The position numbers and the translations under genes are program-made. A model generated the notes under the pieces. The model was not told the origin of the DNA, did no database searches, and was given only the letters and a program-made list of their open reading frames with translations. DNA of 64,000 nucleotides from Desulfovibrio sp. G11 (lineage in GTDB: Bacteria; Desulfobacterota; Desulfovibrionia; Desulfovibrionales; Desulfovibrionaceae), in assembly GCF_900243745.1 (NCBI RefSeq), contig NZ_LT984798.1:682001-746000 (forward strand). Reading direction: 5' to 3'. Shown here one piece after another: positions 8,046 to 17,802 of this stretch (positions are counted from its first letter, which is position 1; the number at the start of each line of letters is the position of its first letter).

Positions 8046-8048
8046 CTT
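8046..8048. repeat. CTT target duplication, left side of IS30 copy 1
   Basis: Matches CTT at 9131-9133. The rebuilt EamA sequence ATTGCTTCCATTG needs only one copy, which fixes the insertion boundaries to within a base. Confidence 0.7.
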
Positions 8049-9130
8049 CGCGGTTTCAAGTTCAAAGTGCAACACCCAGTCCTTGGGTATTGGCGTCTTC
8101 TAAAAAAACTTCATAGGGTGTCTTAAACCCAAGGCATTTTCTAGGCCGCCAGTTCAAGCGGCACATTGCCGCTATGATCTCATCTTGCGTGACCGATGCC
8201 AAGCTTACCCCCTTGGGGAAGTATTGGCGTAGAAGGCCATTGGAGTTCTCGTTCAAGCCACGCTCCCACGAATGGTAGGGGTGCGCAAAAAATCCCTGAG
8301 CCTCGAGTGTAGCTGACACATCGGCATGGTAGCTGAACTCCTTGCCGTTATCATAGGTAATAGTCTGAACAAAGTCCTTAATGGGTGTCAAGAGTCCTTC
8401 AATGACCCGCCTTACTTCGCTGGCGCTTTTGTTGGGAGCCTTGCCAAACAGGAAAAGACGACTTTTACGCTCTGCAAGTGTCACCAAAACGGGGCCTCCT
8501 TTACTGCCTTCAACGGTATCAGCCTCCCAATCACCAAGGCGTGAGCGCTCGGCAACAATGGACGGGCGTATGTCTATGCTGATACGCCCCTTGATTTGAC
8601 CTCGTCTGTCGGGTTTGCCATATCGTCGTTTGCGTTTGCGCTGGCAGCGCAAATGGCTGTGCAGCGTTCCTCCTCGTTTTTTGTCCGCCAGAATGTACTG
8701 GTAAATCCATTCATGACTGAGGGCAAAACCTTTGCGTTTGAGAACTCCAGAGATTTGCTCCGAACTGAAGTCCTGGTGCAGACACTGTTCAACATACGTC
8801 CATACCTCAAGGCCAATGCGCTTCTTCCCTTTACTGGTCTGCCTTTTCTGACTGCGCTTGTGTGCCTGCCTGTAGCGGTAGCCACGCGCCCCGGTATTTC
8901 GCGCAAGTTCGCGGCTTACAGTTGAGACGCTACGGCCTATCGCTTTGGCTATGGCCCTCAGTGACGTTCCACTTTTCACTGCCTGGCAGATGTAGTACCG
9001 TTCTTCCCTGGCAAGGTGTGCATAGCCCATACGCCCCTCAATCTTTGGTTGGATGGAGAGGCTAAAGTGCTATACCACCTTGCCTTTTCATTCAACCTTG
9101 AGGGTGTTGCACTTGCAAGTTGAATCCGCC
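8049..9130 (-). mobile_element. IS30-family insertion sequence, copy 1
   Basis: 1082-bp element carrying one transposase. The ends are inverted: the left end reads CGCGGTTTCAAGTTCAAAG and the right end, reverse-complemented, GGCGGATTCAACTTGCAAG; both continue into TGCAACACCC. Flanked by 3-bp CTT duplications, typical of IS30. It differs from copy 2 (29048-30129) at the one base I can find, 8763 A versus 29762 G. It interrupts the EamA transporter. Confidence 0.9.
8062..9030 (-). CDS. IS30-family transposase
   Basis: 322-aa DDE transposase. The N-terminal helix-turn-helix (SLRAIAKAIGRSVSTVSREL) binds the ends. The catalytic triad is seen in DWEADTVEG, TYDNGKEF and the Glu in ERGLNENSNGLLRQYFPKG. 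Relative to the second copy it has Ser instead of Pro in QDFS(S/P)EQISGVL; Pro is the usual residue in IS30 proteins, so this copy carries the derived change. It fills almost the whole element, on the strand opposite the interrupted gene. Confidence 0.95.
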   Translation of the reverse strand: MGYAHLAREERYYICQAVKSGTSLRAIAKAIGRSVSTVSRELARNTGARGYRYRQAHKRSQKRQTSKGKKRIGLEVWTYVEQCLHQDFSSEQISGVLKRKGFALSHEWIYQYILADKKRGGTLHSHLRCQRKRKRRYGKPDRRGQIKGRISIDIRPSIVAERSRLGDWEADTVEGSKGGPVLVTLAERKSRLFLFGKAPNKSASEVRRVIEGLLTPIKDFVQTITYDNGKEFSYHADVSATLEAQGFFAHPYHSWERGLNENSNGLLRQYFPKGVSLASVTQDEIIAAMCRLNWRPRKCLGFKTPYEVFLEDANTQGLGVAL

Positions 9131-10026
9131 CTTCCATTGTACTGGGGATACTGCTCCTCCTACGCGGCGAGCGCCTGCATACCTCGGGCCGCAACCTTGC
9201 CAAACTGACGGGCATGAGCCTCATGTACGCCATGGCGGCCCTGCTGTTCATGCAGGCGTTCAAGTACATGCCGAGCGGCGTGGCGGCGACCCTGCATTTT
9301 TCTTACCCGGTAATGGTCATGCTCATGATGATTGTCTTCTTTCATGAGCGTTTTTCCGCGGTCACCGCTCTGGCCGTGGTTCTGGCCATCAGTGGCGTAT
9401 ACCTGCTGAGCGGCGGCGCGCAGCCCGGCAGCGTAGCGGACATGAGCATGTTCGGCCTGGCGCTGGCCCTGGCTTCCGCCCTGTGCAATGCCATCTACAT
9501 CACCAGCCTTTGCGCAGCCCGCATCAGCAATATGACGGGCCTTGTGCTCACTTTTTATGTAATGGCCTTCGGCGCGTTATGCTCGCTGGCAAACTCGCTG
9601 GCAACAAACAGCTTCCAGTTGCTGCAAAGCTGGCAGGAACTGGCCCTGGCCGCCCTGCTGGCCATAGTAACAGCGGTGCTTTCCAACTACACCCTCATCC
9701 TGGCCGTACAGCGCATCGGCTCTACCCTGGCGGCAGTGATGGGCGTGCTGGAGCCTGTTACCGCAGTGGTCGTGGGCATACTGGTGTTCAACGAGCCGTT
9801 CAGCCTGTCGCTGGTTACAGGACTGGCCCTTATTGCGGTTTCGGTGGTTCTGGTCATGCTTGGCGGCCACATACGCCACCTGCTGGAGCGCCGTAAAGCA
9901 AGGCGCACGGGTGACAATCCCGGAGCATCCGGCCGCTGACCCGCCGGTGACACCGCCCGCCCTGTCTACCCGCATATGCGGCATCGCCGTCTGCACTGCC
10001 TGACAAAATTTCTGTATAAACAAAAA

Positions 10027-10055
10027 CGCCCGGATGCCGATACAGCATCCGGGCG
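10027..10055. terminator. Bidirectional terminator between eamA and trmFO
   Basis: Perfect 11-bp stem CGCCCGGATGC (10027-10037) / GCATCCGGGCG (10045-10055), preceded on the top strand by CAAAAA, so the minus-strand reading ends in a short U-run. It lies between convergent genes. The T-run for the plus strand is poor. Confidence 0.6.
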
Positions 10056-10208
10056 TAAACAATGATAATGATAAGGTACTATAGTATGCCTATGCGTCAG
10101 GCGGTCATGCTGACTTCGGGCAGGACTGGCGGCCCGGGCCAGACTTCAGACGTGCTTCGGACCGATTCCTGCCGGGAGCTGGCCGCTTCCTGCAAAGACA
10201 AGGCAGGC

Positions 10209-11576
10209 TCAGGCCAAACCGGCTGTCTTCAGTTCATGCAGCCAGGGGGCGAATGCTTCTTGCGCCCGGGCCGAATAAAGCGCCTTGCGGTCTTTTTTGC
10301 GCGCCCTTTCCCCCAAGTCCGGCATAAGGCCAAAGTGGGCGTTGGAAGGCTGAAACCGTTTGGCCGGGGTTTGCAGATGCCCGAGCAAAGCCCCAAAGGC
10401 GCTTTCCGCCGGGGGGCGCTCCAGATCAATTCCACGGGCGCGCGCATCCAGCAGGAGGGCAAGCCACAGGCCGCTGGCGGCGGATTCCACATAGCCTTCC
10501 ACGCCGGTAATCTGCCCGGCAAGATAAATGCCCGGCCGCGCCTTGAGGGACAGGTCAGCATCCAGCACATGCGGCGCGTTCACATAGGTATTGCGGTGCA
10601 TGCTGCCGAAGCGGGCAAATTCCGCCTTTTCCAGCCCCGGCACAAGGCGGAAAACACGCGCCTGCTCCCCCTGGGTCAGCTTGGTCTGGCAGCCCACAAG
10701 GTTGCAGGTATCGCTGTTGGCGTTTTCAGCCCGTAGTTGCAGAATGGCCCAGGGGCGGCGGCCTGTGCGCGGGTCCACAAAGCCCACAGGCTTGAGCGGG
10801 CCAAAGGTGAGCGTACGGTGACCGCGCTCGGCCAGTGTTTCCACCGGCATACATCCTTCAAAATGTTTTTCCTGCTCAAATTCGTGCGCGGCCACCTTTT
10901 GGGCGTCCAGCAGGGCCTGATAGAAAACTTCGTATTCCTCGCGGCTCATGGGACAGTTCAGGTAATCGCCCTCTCCTTCGGCCTCGCCATTTTCCTGCCC
11001 ATAACGCGAAGCACGAAAAACAATGTCCATATTCAAGGAATGCGTCCAGATGATAGGAGCTATGGCATCGTAAAAATAGCAGTGCTTTTCGCCCAGCGCT
11101 CCGGCCAGAGAAGCCGACAGTCCGTCGGACGCCATCGGCCCTGCGGCCACGATGACAGCGCGCCCTTCTCCCTTGAACGGCTCCAGCGCCGCATCGTCCA
11201 GCGACTGCACCTGCTGCCGCACAAGACGGATGTTTGCTTCGGCCTCAACACGTTCACTCATGCTGCGGGCAAAAGCCTCTCGGTCTACGGCAAGGGCCTT
11301 GCCAGCAGGTACGCGGCAGGCGTCGGCAGCCTCCATAAACTGGCTGCCCAAGGCGCGCATTTCAGCCTTGAGCAGCCCCACGCCCGAGGTTGGTTCGTCC
11401 GATCGCAGGGAGTTGGAGCATACAAGCTCCGCCAGATGGTCGCTGACGTGGGCTGGTGAGCGGAACAGGGGCTTTTGTTCAAAAAGCTCCACCGTATGTC
11501 CGGAGCGGGCCAGGCGCAACGCGCATTCGCAGCCGGCAAGGCCACCACCCACCACGGCTATGGACAATTTTTGCAT
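10209..11576 (-). CDS. trmFO: Methylenetetrahydrofolate-tRNA-(uracil-5-)-methyltransferase TrmFO
   Basis: Folate/FAD-dependent enzyme that makes ribothymidine at tRNA position 54. 455 aa. The FAD-binding GGGLAG is at residues 10-15, followed by HTVELFEQKP; family blocks CSNSLRSDEPTSG, LTFGPLKPVGFVDPRTGRRP, RVFRLVPGLEKAEFARFGSM and the C-terminal AGQITGVEGYVESAASG are all intact. The frame is open another 55 codons upstream, but the start at 11576 is preceded by GAGGAG and begins MQKLSIAVVGGG, as in the family. It is transcribed divergently from the diguanylate cyclase. Confidence 0.94.
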   Translation of the reverse strand: MQKLSIAVVGGGLAGCECALRLARSGHTVELFEQKPLFRSPAHVSDHLAELVCSNSLRSDEPTSGVGLLKAEMRALGSQFMEAADACRVPAGKALAVDREAFARSMSERVEAEANIRLVRQQVQSLDDAALEPFKGEGRAVIVAAGPMASDGLSASLAGALGEKHCYFYDAIAPIIWTHSLNMDIVFRASRYGQENGEAEGEGDYLNCPMSREEYEVFYQALLDAQKVAAHEFEQEKHFEGCMPVETLAERGHRTLTFGPLKPVGFVDPRTGRRPWAILQLRAENANSDTCNLVGCQTKLTQGEQARVFRLVPGLEKAEFARFGSMHRNTYVNAPHVLDADLSLKARPGIYLAGQITGVEGYVESAASGLWLALLLDARARGIDLERPPAESAFGALLGHLQTPAKRFQPSNAHFGLMPDLGERARKKDRKALYSARAQEAFAPWLHELKTAGLA

Positions 11577-11640
11577 ATATTCTCCTCTGCGGGCAGAGTG
11601 TAAGAAAAAAAGGCTTCTGGCAAGTGTGAGAGCGATAATC

Positions 11641-11654
11641 AATAACATGTTATT
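11641..11654. promoter_or_regulatory. Perfect palindrome in the trmFO/dgc divergent region
   Basis: AATAACATGTTATT is a self-complementary 14-mer in the AT-rich divergent spacer, about 65 bases from the trmFO start and 130 from the cyclase start. It is a candidate operator. No regulator is identified. Confidence 0.35.
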
Positions 11655-11782
11655 TTTTATATCGAAGTTGTTATCCTTAAAGATCGCCATGATCGGACTG
11701 CTTTTTTGCATGCCCAGGGCGCTCTTCCCTTCGTCATTCAAAATGCGTATTGTTAAAAGGTTATTCTAACACGGGCAAACGC

Positions 11783-14080
11783 ATGGTCAAATCGTCCAAA
11801 ACCTTCATAGCTATCGTTGTTCTCGCGATGTTATTCACCGCGCTGCTCATAGTGGTGCGCGAATACACCGTGGAAACAACACGCCATCTGTCACAGGACA
11901 TCACTACCCGGCTTGCCGAAGTGAGCCTGCGTGTGGCCGACGACTTTGAACACAGCATTGACAACAAACTGACTGAATTGCAAGGCATTACCGGTTTTCT
12001 GGCTAAAGAGGACTGCCTGCCCCGCAAAGACTGTGTGCTGCATTATGCCCCGCTGCTGCGTGCCGCCGGCCTGAAAAGGTTTGCCATCATCAGCCCGGAC
12101 GGCCAGGGCTTTTGCTCCATGACGGGGCTACCCATTGATATTGAACAGAACAGCAAAAAAAGCCTGTTCGAACGTGCCCTGGCCGGAACAGCCAATATTG
12201 CCGCCGTGCCTGACGGCAAGGGCAGCAAGCTTGCCGTAGCGCTGCCCATACAGCGAAACAAGGAAATTGTGGCTGTTCTCATCGGCGAACTTGAAGACGA
12301 GCCGATGAAAAAAAGCCTGTTTACCAGGGCATTTGGCGATAAAACCTGTAACATGGTTTTCGACGGCAACGGGCGCCTGCTGTTCTCGGCCGCGCCGCCG
12401 GGCAGTCTGGACAGGCTGTTTCCGCAAATGGCGGAAAAAGGGCTGCCCACCTCACTGCGTGAACACCTGCTGACCATTTTTTCCGATATCAGGCCCGGGC
12501 CGGACTGTCAGCGGAAAACAGACTGCCTGATAAAAGACGACCACCATTCCTACTACGTGACGCACGTGCCGCTACAGCAATATGGCTGGCAGGTGGTTTC
12601 GCTGCTGCCGGAAGAAGTGGTGAAGCATCTGGTGGACAGGCAGAACGACATTACCACCACGCTGGCCTGGCGGCTGTCCATCCTGGCCGGGCTGCTGCTG
12701 GTTCTCATCATCGGCGTCATGCAAAGCTACCACCGCACCATCCACCGCCAGCAGGAAGACTACCGCTCCATCATTGCAAGCATATCCGGCGGTGTCATCA
12801 AATTCGGCGGGCTGCACGGCACATTCCAGTTTATCAGCCCCAATTTTCTCAAGATGCTGGGGTACCGCAAAGACGAGTTCGAGCAACGCTTCGGCAAGGA
12901 TTTTGCCCTGTCCATTTTTGAGCCTGACCGGGAAAACGCCCTCCGCACCATGCAGCAGCAACTGGAAGCTGGCATTCCCATTGATGTGGAATACCGCACC
13001 AGCGCCAAAAACGGCGCTCTTATCTGGCTGTACCACAAGGGGTCTCCGGTGCAGGCCGGACCAGGGCAAACGTATATCCAGAGCATCGTTTTTGACATTA
13101 CCCAAAATAAAGAGGCCGCACAGGCCAAACGGATTTCCGACGAGCGCTACCAGTTCATTCTGGAGCAGCATGATATTATTATCTTTGAGCAGAATCTTAT
13201 TACCGGCAACTTCTCCTGTTCTGCAAAATGGATGCAGACCTTCGGTCACGTGTTCAACATTCTTGAGCCGAATCCGGAACAGGGGCGCATTCCCGTGCAT
13301 GCAGAAGACCACGAACTGCTTGAAGATTTTCAAAAGCGCGTACATCAGGACATGCACGAACATAAAAAACAGGTTGAACTGCGCCTGCGCGATGCCAGCG
13401 GCCTGTACCACTGGTACCGCATTGAGGCCTCAAGCCTCATCAGCGCCCAGGGCAAGCCCATATATTTTATCGGCATCATTACCGATATAGACCGGCAAAA
13501 AACGCTGGAACTGCGCCTGCGCACCCAGGCCACGCGCGACAGCGCCACAGGCATGTACAACAAACGCGCCACAGAACAGGCCATTTCGCGGTTTCTGAGC
13601 CTGCACAACGGCTCCAGTATCGGCATTTACGCCATGTTCATGATAGATTTTGACAACTTCAAGAGCATCAACGACAGGTTTGGCCATACCGTGGGTGACA
13701 AGGCCATTTACCAGATGGCCCAGATCATCCGCCGTAACTTCCGCAGCAGTGATATTGTGGGCCGTGTGGGCGGCGATGAATTTCTTGTTTTCTGCACCGA
13801 AACCATGCCGCTTTCCAAAATACACGAAAGAGCCGCAACCCTCGTCAGGCAATTGCGGCTTCATTGCGGACAGGGGGAAGACGACCAGCCCCTTACCGCC
13901 AGCGTGGGAGTGTCCTGCCACCCCACTGACGGGCATGATTTTTCGGAACTCTACAAACATGCCGACATGGCCACCTATGAGGCCAAAAGACGGGGCCGCA
14001 ACCAGTGCGTTTTTTATGCGGAACTGACCGCCGGGGAACAAAAAAGCGCTCACGATTCCCTTTTTCCCGAAGAGCAATGA
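11783..14080 (+). CDS. Membrane diguanylate cyclase (sensor-PAS-PAS-GGDEF)
   Basis: Makes cyclic di-GMP from two GTP in response to a periplasmic and a PAS-sensed signal. 765 aa from the ATG at 11783. First membrane helix at about residues 6-25, periplasmic Cache-like sensor to about 290, second helix LAWRLSILAGLLLVLIIGVM (about 293-312), two PAS/PAC units (about 325-450 and 455-590), then the cyclase domain. The catalytic GGDEF is at 663-667 and the RSSD inhibitory site at 654-657, five residues ahead as required, so it is probably active and product-inhibited. No EAL domain. The start is uncertain: an in-frame TTG lies at 11750 and neither has a strong ribosome binding site. Confidence 0.9.
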   Translation: MVKSSKTFIAIVVLAMLFTALLIVVREYTVETTRHLSQDITTRLAEVSLRVADDFEHSIDNKLTELQGITGFLAKEDCLPRKDCVLHYAPLLRAAGLKRFAIISPDGQGFCSMTGLPIDIEQNSKKSLFERALAGTANIAAVPDGKGSKLAVALPIQRNKEIVAVLIGELEDEPMKKSLFTRAFGDKTCNMVFDGNGRLLFSAAPPGSLDRLFPQMAEKGLPTSLREHLLTIFSDIRPGPDCQRKTDCLIKDDHHSYYVTHVPLQQYGWQVVSLLPEEVVKHLVDRQNDITTTLAWRLSILAGLLLVLIIGVMQSYHRTIHRQQEDYRSIIASISGGVIKFGGLHGTFQFISPNFLKMLGYRKDEFEQRFGKDFALSIFEPDRENALRTMQQQLEAGIPIDVEYRTSAKNGALIWLYHKGSPVQAGPGQTYIQSIVFDITQNKEAAQAKRISDERYQFILEQHDIIIFEQNLITGNFSCSAKWMQTFGHVFNILEPNPEQGRIPVHAEDHELLEDFQKRVHQDMHEHKKQVELRLRDASGLYHWYRIEASSLISAQGKPIYFIGIITDIDRQKTLELRLRTQATRDSATGMYNKRATEQAISRFLSLHNGSSIGIYAMFMIDFDNFKSINDRFGHTVGDKAIYQMAQIIRRNFRSSDIVGRVGGDEFLVFCTETMPLSKIHERAATLVRQLRLHCGQGEDDQPLTASVGVSCHPTDGHDFSELYKHADMATYEAKRRGRNQCVFYAELTAGEQKSAHDSLFPEEQ

Positions 14081-14147
14081 TGCCGGGCAGATGCCCATGC
14101 TGCAAGGTACCACGCAGGACATCGCACAGAGCATCGCACAATAACGC

Positions 14148-14182
14148 CATAAAAAAGCCCGCATTATGCGGGCTTTTTTATG
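14148..14182. terminator. Bidirectional terminator between dgc and leuB
   Basis: Perfect 16-bp stem CATAAAAAAGCCCGCA (14148-14163) / TGCGGGCTTTTTTATG (14167-14182) with loop TTA. It has T6 on one side and A6 on the other, so it works in both directions for the convergent genes. Confidence 0.9.
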
Positions 14183-14366
14183 GCTTGCGGCCATTTTTCA
14201 CACATTGACCATTACGAAGATATATTCTCAAAACACTGCGGGCTTGCCGGGCAAAGCCCAGGCACAGATGTTTTCATCCACAAGCCCTGCAGGCAGCGGC
14301 GGAAGATGATCGGGCCTCCGAAGGCGGACGTTTCCTCGCGCGCCAGCCAGCACAATGCAAATTGCC

Positions 14367-15440
14367 CTACAGGCGTTCCACCACCTTATCACCCATGGCA
14401 GCGCAGCCCAGCAGTTCTTTACCGGGCTCCATAATGTCGGCAGTGCGAAAACCGTCAGCCAGGGCCTTGCGCACGGCCGTTTCAATATGGTCAGCCTCTT
14501 CGGCCATATCAAAGCCCAGCCGCAGCATCATGGCGGCTGAAAGAATGGTCGCCAGGGGATTGGCTATATCATGGCCCGCTATATCCGGAGCCGAGCCGTG
14601 TATGGGTTCAAACAGCCCCGGCCCTTCTGCCCCGGTAGAGGCCGAAGGCAGCATGCCCAGAGAACCGGTAATGACCGAAGCCTCGTCCGACAGGATATCG
14701 CCAAAAATATTGCCGGTCAGAATCACATCAAACTGCGAGGGATCGCGCACAAGCTGCATGGCGGCATTGTCCACATACATGTGGCTCAGTTCCACATCGG
14801 CATATTCCCGGTGCACCTCCATGACAACTTCTTTCCAGAGGCGCGAGCATTCCAGCACGTTGCTCTTCTCCACCGAGCATACCCGGCGTCTGCGCTTGCG
14901 GGCCGTTTCAAAGGCAATCACGGCGATACGACGGATCTCTTCCTCAGTATACAGCATGGTATTGTAGCCGGTGCGCAGGCCGTCGCGCACTTCAATGCCG
15001 CGTGGTTCGCCGAAATACACATCACCGGTCAGTTCGCGCACCACCATAAGGTCAAGCCCCCTGGCCGCAATGTCGGCCCGCAGCAGGCAGGCCCCCGCAA
15101 GCTCGGGCAAAAGCATGGCCGGGCGCAGATTGGCAAACAGGCCAAGCTCTTTGCGAATGCGCAGCAGCCCTTTTTCGGGCCGCAGATCCTGGCTCATGCC
15201 ATCCCATTTGGGACCGCCCACCGCGCCGAGATACACGGCATCAGCAGTGCGGCACAGCCGTACTGTGTCCTCAGGTAAGGGATCGCCCGCGGCGTCAATG
15301 GCCGCCCCGCCGATAAGGGCCGTCTCAAAAACAAACTGATGGCCGGATTTTTCAGCCGTGGCTTCCAGAACCTTGACGCCCTGGGCTACTATTTCCGGGC
15401 CGATACCGTCGCCGGGCAACAGGCAGATAGTCTTTTTCAT
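14367..15440 (-). CDS. leuB: 3-isopropylmalate dehydrogenase
   Basis: NAD-dependent oxidative decarboxylation of 3-isopropylmalate to 2-oxoisocaproate, the third leucine-specific step. 357 aa. [18 protein letters not shown] at the start, GAVGGPKWD, the substrate-binding [29 protein letters not shown], and the metal site [20 protein letters not shown]. The start at 15440 has AAGGATG upstream; an in-frame start 15 bases earlier is possible. Last gene of the minus-strand set leuA-leuC-leuD-leuB, with about 275 bases between leuD and leuB that contain a TGAGCATG-TG-CATGCTCA hairpin (about 15557-15574). Confidence 0.95.
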   Translation of the reverse strand: MKKTICLLPGDGIGPEIVAQGVKVLEATAEKSGHQFVFETALIGGAAIDAAGDPLPEDTVRLCRTADAVYLGAVGGPKWDGMSQDLRPEKGLLRIRKELGLFANLRPAMLLPELAGACLLRADIAARGLDLMVVRELTGDVYFGEPRGIEVRDGLRTGYNTMLYTEEEIRRIAVIAFETARKRRRRVCSVEKSNVLECSRLWKEVVMEVHREYADVELSHMYVDNAAMQLVRDPSQFDVILTGNIFGDILSDEASVITGSLGMLPSASTGAEGPGLFEPIHGSAPDIAGHDIANPLATILSAAMMLRLGFDMAEEADHIETAVRKALADGFRTADIMEPGKELLGCAAMGDKVVERL

Positions 15441-15716
15441 GAAACATCCTTGCATATTTTGATCATCCCGCTAGGAAGGCGCGTACATGCCGCGATGGCT
15501 CCTTCCCCGGTTCAAGCTTTCCAGTCGCCGCGTGAACCTTTCCCTGGGGGCTGCAAGGCTGAGCATGTGCATGCTCAACCTTTTTCAAACCTCATTCCGG
15601 CACGCCACCGCACTGAGACGCTGCGCCTTTGTGGCAGACGCCTTTACACGCAGCCGCAGAGCAATGGCAACATGACGCTGCTTCAGCGACAATACACGCA
15701 GAAAAATGAAAAGCCT

Positions 15717-16214
15717 CTATACCTGGGCGAGCCTTTCCTTCACGTAGCCCACCAGCCCTCCCTTTGCCAGAATGGCGGCCATTGACGCAGGCAATGGCGG
15801 GCAGGTGATTTCAGCCCCGGTGGTCAGGTTGCGGATTGCTCCTGTGGAGGCGTCAATTTCCAGTGCATCTCCATCACTGATCTTGTCCACCTCATCGCCC
15901 ACTTCCATAAGCAGCAGCCCCATATTGAAGGCGTTGCGGTAAAAAATGCGCGCAAAACTGTGGCCGATAACCACGGGCATGCCCGCCCCCAGAATGGCGA
16001 TGGGGGCATGCTCGCGCGATGAGCCGCAACCGAAATTGCGCCCGGCCACCATAATGTCGCCGGGGGCCACGCGGCTTGCCCAGCCTGGCTCAAGACCGGA
16101 CATGCAGTTTTCGCCGAGCTTCTGTGCATCGGTGGTTACAAGAAAGCGCGCGGGAATGATGGCGTCCGTGTCAATATGTTCGCCCACCTTGTGGGCCTTG
16201 CCCTTGTAATTCAT
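15717..16214 (-). CDS. leuD: 3-isopropylmalate dehydratase small subunit
   Basis: Small (swivel) subunit of isopropylmalate isomerase. 165 aa, the short homoaconitase-like type rather than the ~200-aa enterobacterial LeuD. The substrate loop is [13 protein letters not shown] near the start; [17 protein letters not shown] is the hallmark, followed by [14 protein letters not shown]. The start at 16214 has AAGGACC upstream. It pairs with LeuC encoded immediately upstream on the same strand. Confidence 0.95.
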   Translation of the reverse strand: MNYKGKAHKVGEHIDTDAIIPARFLVTTDAQKLGENCMSGLEPGWASRVAPGDIMVAGRNFGCGSSREHAPIAILGAGMPVVIGHSFARIFYRNAFNMGLLLMEVGDEVDKISDGDALEIDASTGAIRNLTTGAEITCPPLPASMAAILAKGGLVGYVKERLAQV

Positions 16215-16348
16215 GATTATGGTCCTTATTGCCTGCCCGGCATGGGTTGTGCAGATTTCCTTGCATCTTCCGGCCAGTGACGCCCTGCTGTTCACCCCCG
16301 TTCGGGACGCTGCCCGACGGCGGACTGAACGGCCGCAGCACACTGTTT

Positions 16349-17611
16349 TTATAACTGGTCCGGCCCGGCCACATACCCCGTTACAGCCGAGGCAGCCGCC
16401 ACCAGCGGGCTTGCCAGGTAAACCTCGGAACTCAGGCTGCCCATACGCCCCCTGAAATTGCGGTTGGTGGTAGCCACAGCGCGCTCGCCATCGCCCAGAA
16501 TGCCCATATGCCCGCCCAGACAGGGTCCGCAGGTGCTGGGTCCCACAATGCACCCCGCCTCCATAAATACCTCGATAAGTCCTTCGCGGAGGCATTGCTT
16601 CCACACTGTGGGCGTGGAGGGCAACACGATACAGCGTACGCCTTTATCCACCTTGCGGCCGCGCAGCACCTCGGCGGCATCGCGCATGTCGCTGATACGG
16701 CCATTGGTACAGGAGCCGATAACAACCTGCTGTATGGCGGTATCGCGTACTTCGGAAACAGGCTTCACATTGGACGGCAGATGCGGGCAGGCCACCACCG
16801 GCTCCTTGCCCGTCACATTCATGTCCACCACGCGCTCATATACCGCACCGGAATCGGCGGCCATGTTTTCCAGCACGCCGGGGCGCTTGTGCTCGGCGCA
16901 ATAGGTGCGGGTCTTGGCATCCACGGCAAAAAGCCCGGCCTTGCCCCCGGCCTCGATAGCCATGTTGGCCATGCTCAGGCGGCCCTCAACGGAAAGAGCG
17001 TCCACCACGGAGCCACCGAACTCCAGAGCCTTGTACAGGGCGCCGTCCACACCGATCGCGCCGATAAGCATGAGCATCAGATCCTTGCCCCGCAGCCACC
17101 GGGGCATGTCGCCGCTGATATTGACGCGGATGGTGGACGGCACCTTAAGCCAGGTTTCGCCCAGGGCCATGCCCGCCGCGATGTCTGTGGACCCCATGCC
17201 GGTGGCAAAAGCGCCGATGCCGCCATAGGTGCAGGTGTGGCTGTCAGCGCCGATAACAAGATCACCGGGCCCCACCAGCCCCTGTTCCGGCAGCAGGGTA
17301 TGTTCCACACCACAGTCACCGCCTTCATAGTAATGCACAATGTCCTGCTCTTCGGCAAAACGGCGGCTGATGAGCACCTGATTGGCCGAATCAATATCTT
17401 TTTGCGGGGTAAAGTGGTCCATCACCAGGGCAATCTTTGTGCGGTCAAAAACCTTTTTCGCGCCCATGCCGTAAAAAGACTTGATAGCCAGCGGCCCGGT
17501 AATATCATTGGCAAGCACCATGGATACACGGCACTGGACGATCTGGCCGTCCTGTTCTACCGCATCGTCCGTATGGGCTTGCAATATTTTTTGCGCAAGC
17601 GTCTGAGCCAT
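16349..17611 (-). CDS. leuC: 3-isopropylmalate dehydratase large subunit
   Basis: 4Fe-4S aconitase-family subunit that, with LeuD, isomerises 2- to 3-isopropylmalate. 420 aa, the homoaconitase-like (short) class. Cluster cysteines lie in VIGSCTNGR and in [37 protein letters not shown] is the aconitase signature. The start at 17611 follows AAAGGAG and begins [10 protein letters not shown]; the frame is open 30 codons further but that part lacks similarity. The gap to leuD is 134 bases. Confidence 0.95.
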   Translation of the reverse strand: MAQTLAQKILQAHTDDAVEQDGQIVQCRVSMVLANDITGPLAIKSFYGMGAKKVFDRTKIALVMDHFTPQKDIDSANQVLISRRFAEEQDIVHYYEGGDCGVEHTLLPEQGLVGPGDLVIGADSHTCTYGGIGAFATGMGSTDIAAGMALGETWLKVPSTIRVNISGDMPRWLRGKDLMLMLIGAIGVDGALYKALEFGGSVVDALSVEGRLSMANMAIEAGGKAGLFAVDAKTRTYCAEHKRPGVLENMAADSGAVYERVVDMNVTGKEPVVACPHLPSNVKPVSEVRDTAIQQVVIGSCTNGRISDMRDAAEVLRGRKVDKGVRCIVLPSTPTVWKQCLREGLIEVFMEAGCIVGPSTCGPCLGGHMGILGDGERAVATTNRNFRGRMGSLSSEVYLASPLVAAASAVTGYVAGPDQL

Positions 17612-17802
17612 GATCTGTTCTCCTTTGAAGCTTGAACCGCCCCTTGAAAAATGCCCGGCGGGATTCGCTGTTGCATGAATCCCCTGCCGCGGACATACCA
17701 CTCAAAAAGGGGAGCTGCCGTAACCCGGCATTGCGGCCTGCGCCGCGAGGTTCCGTTTATACCGGCATGCCGCCGGCCGTCCGTTCAGGAAAAAAACGCC
17801 TC

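Larger units (their letters stand above)
7925..9939 (+). pseudogene. EamA-family transporter split by an IS30 element
   Basis: Ten-helix drug/metabolite (EamA/DMT) transporter, likely exporting a small metabolite across the inner membrane; substrate unknown. The 5' part is 7925-8048 (MGFFYSMLSSAAFGLIPLFS, ending FYRFFIAS). The 3' part is 9134-9939 (SIVLGILLLLRGERLHTSGR to the C-terminal basic tail). Removing 8049-9130 and one CTT duplicate joins FFIAS to SIVLG in frame and gives a 309-aa protein, the normal family length, with no other lesion seen. As it stands the frame runs into the insertion and stops. The 3' fragment has internal ATGs but lacks the first helices. Otherwise monocistronic. 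Confidence 0.88.

Noticed and set aside
11577-11741. Longer N-terminus for trmFO
   Set aside because: The frame is open but the family starts at the FAD motif, and the GAGGAG site matches the start at 11576.
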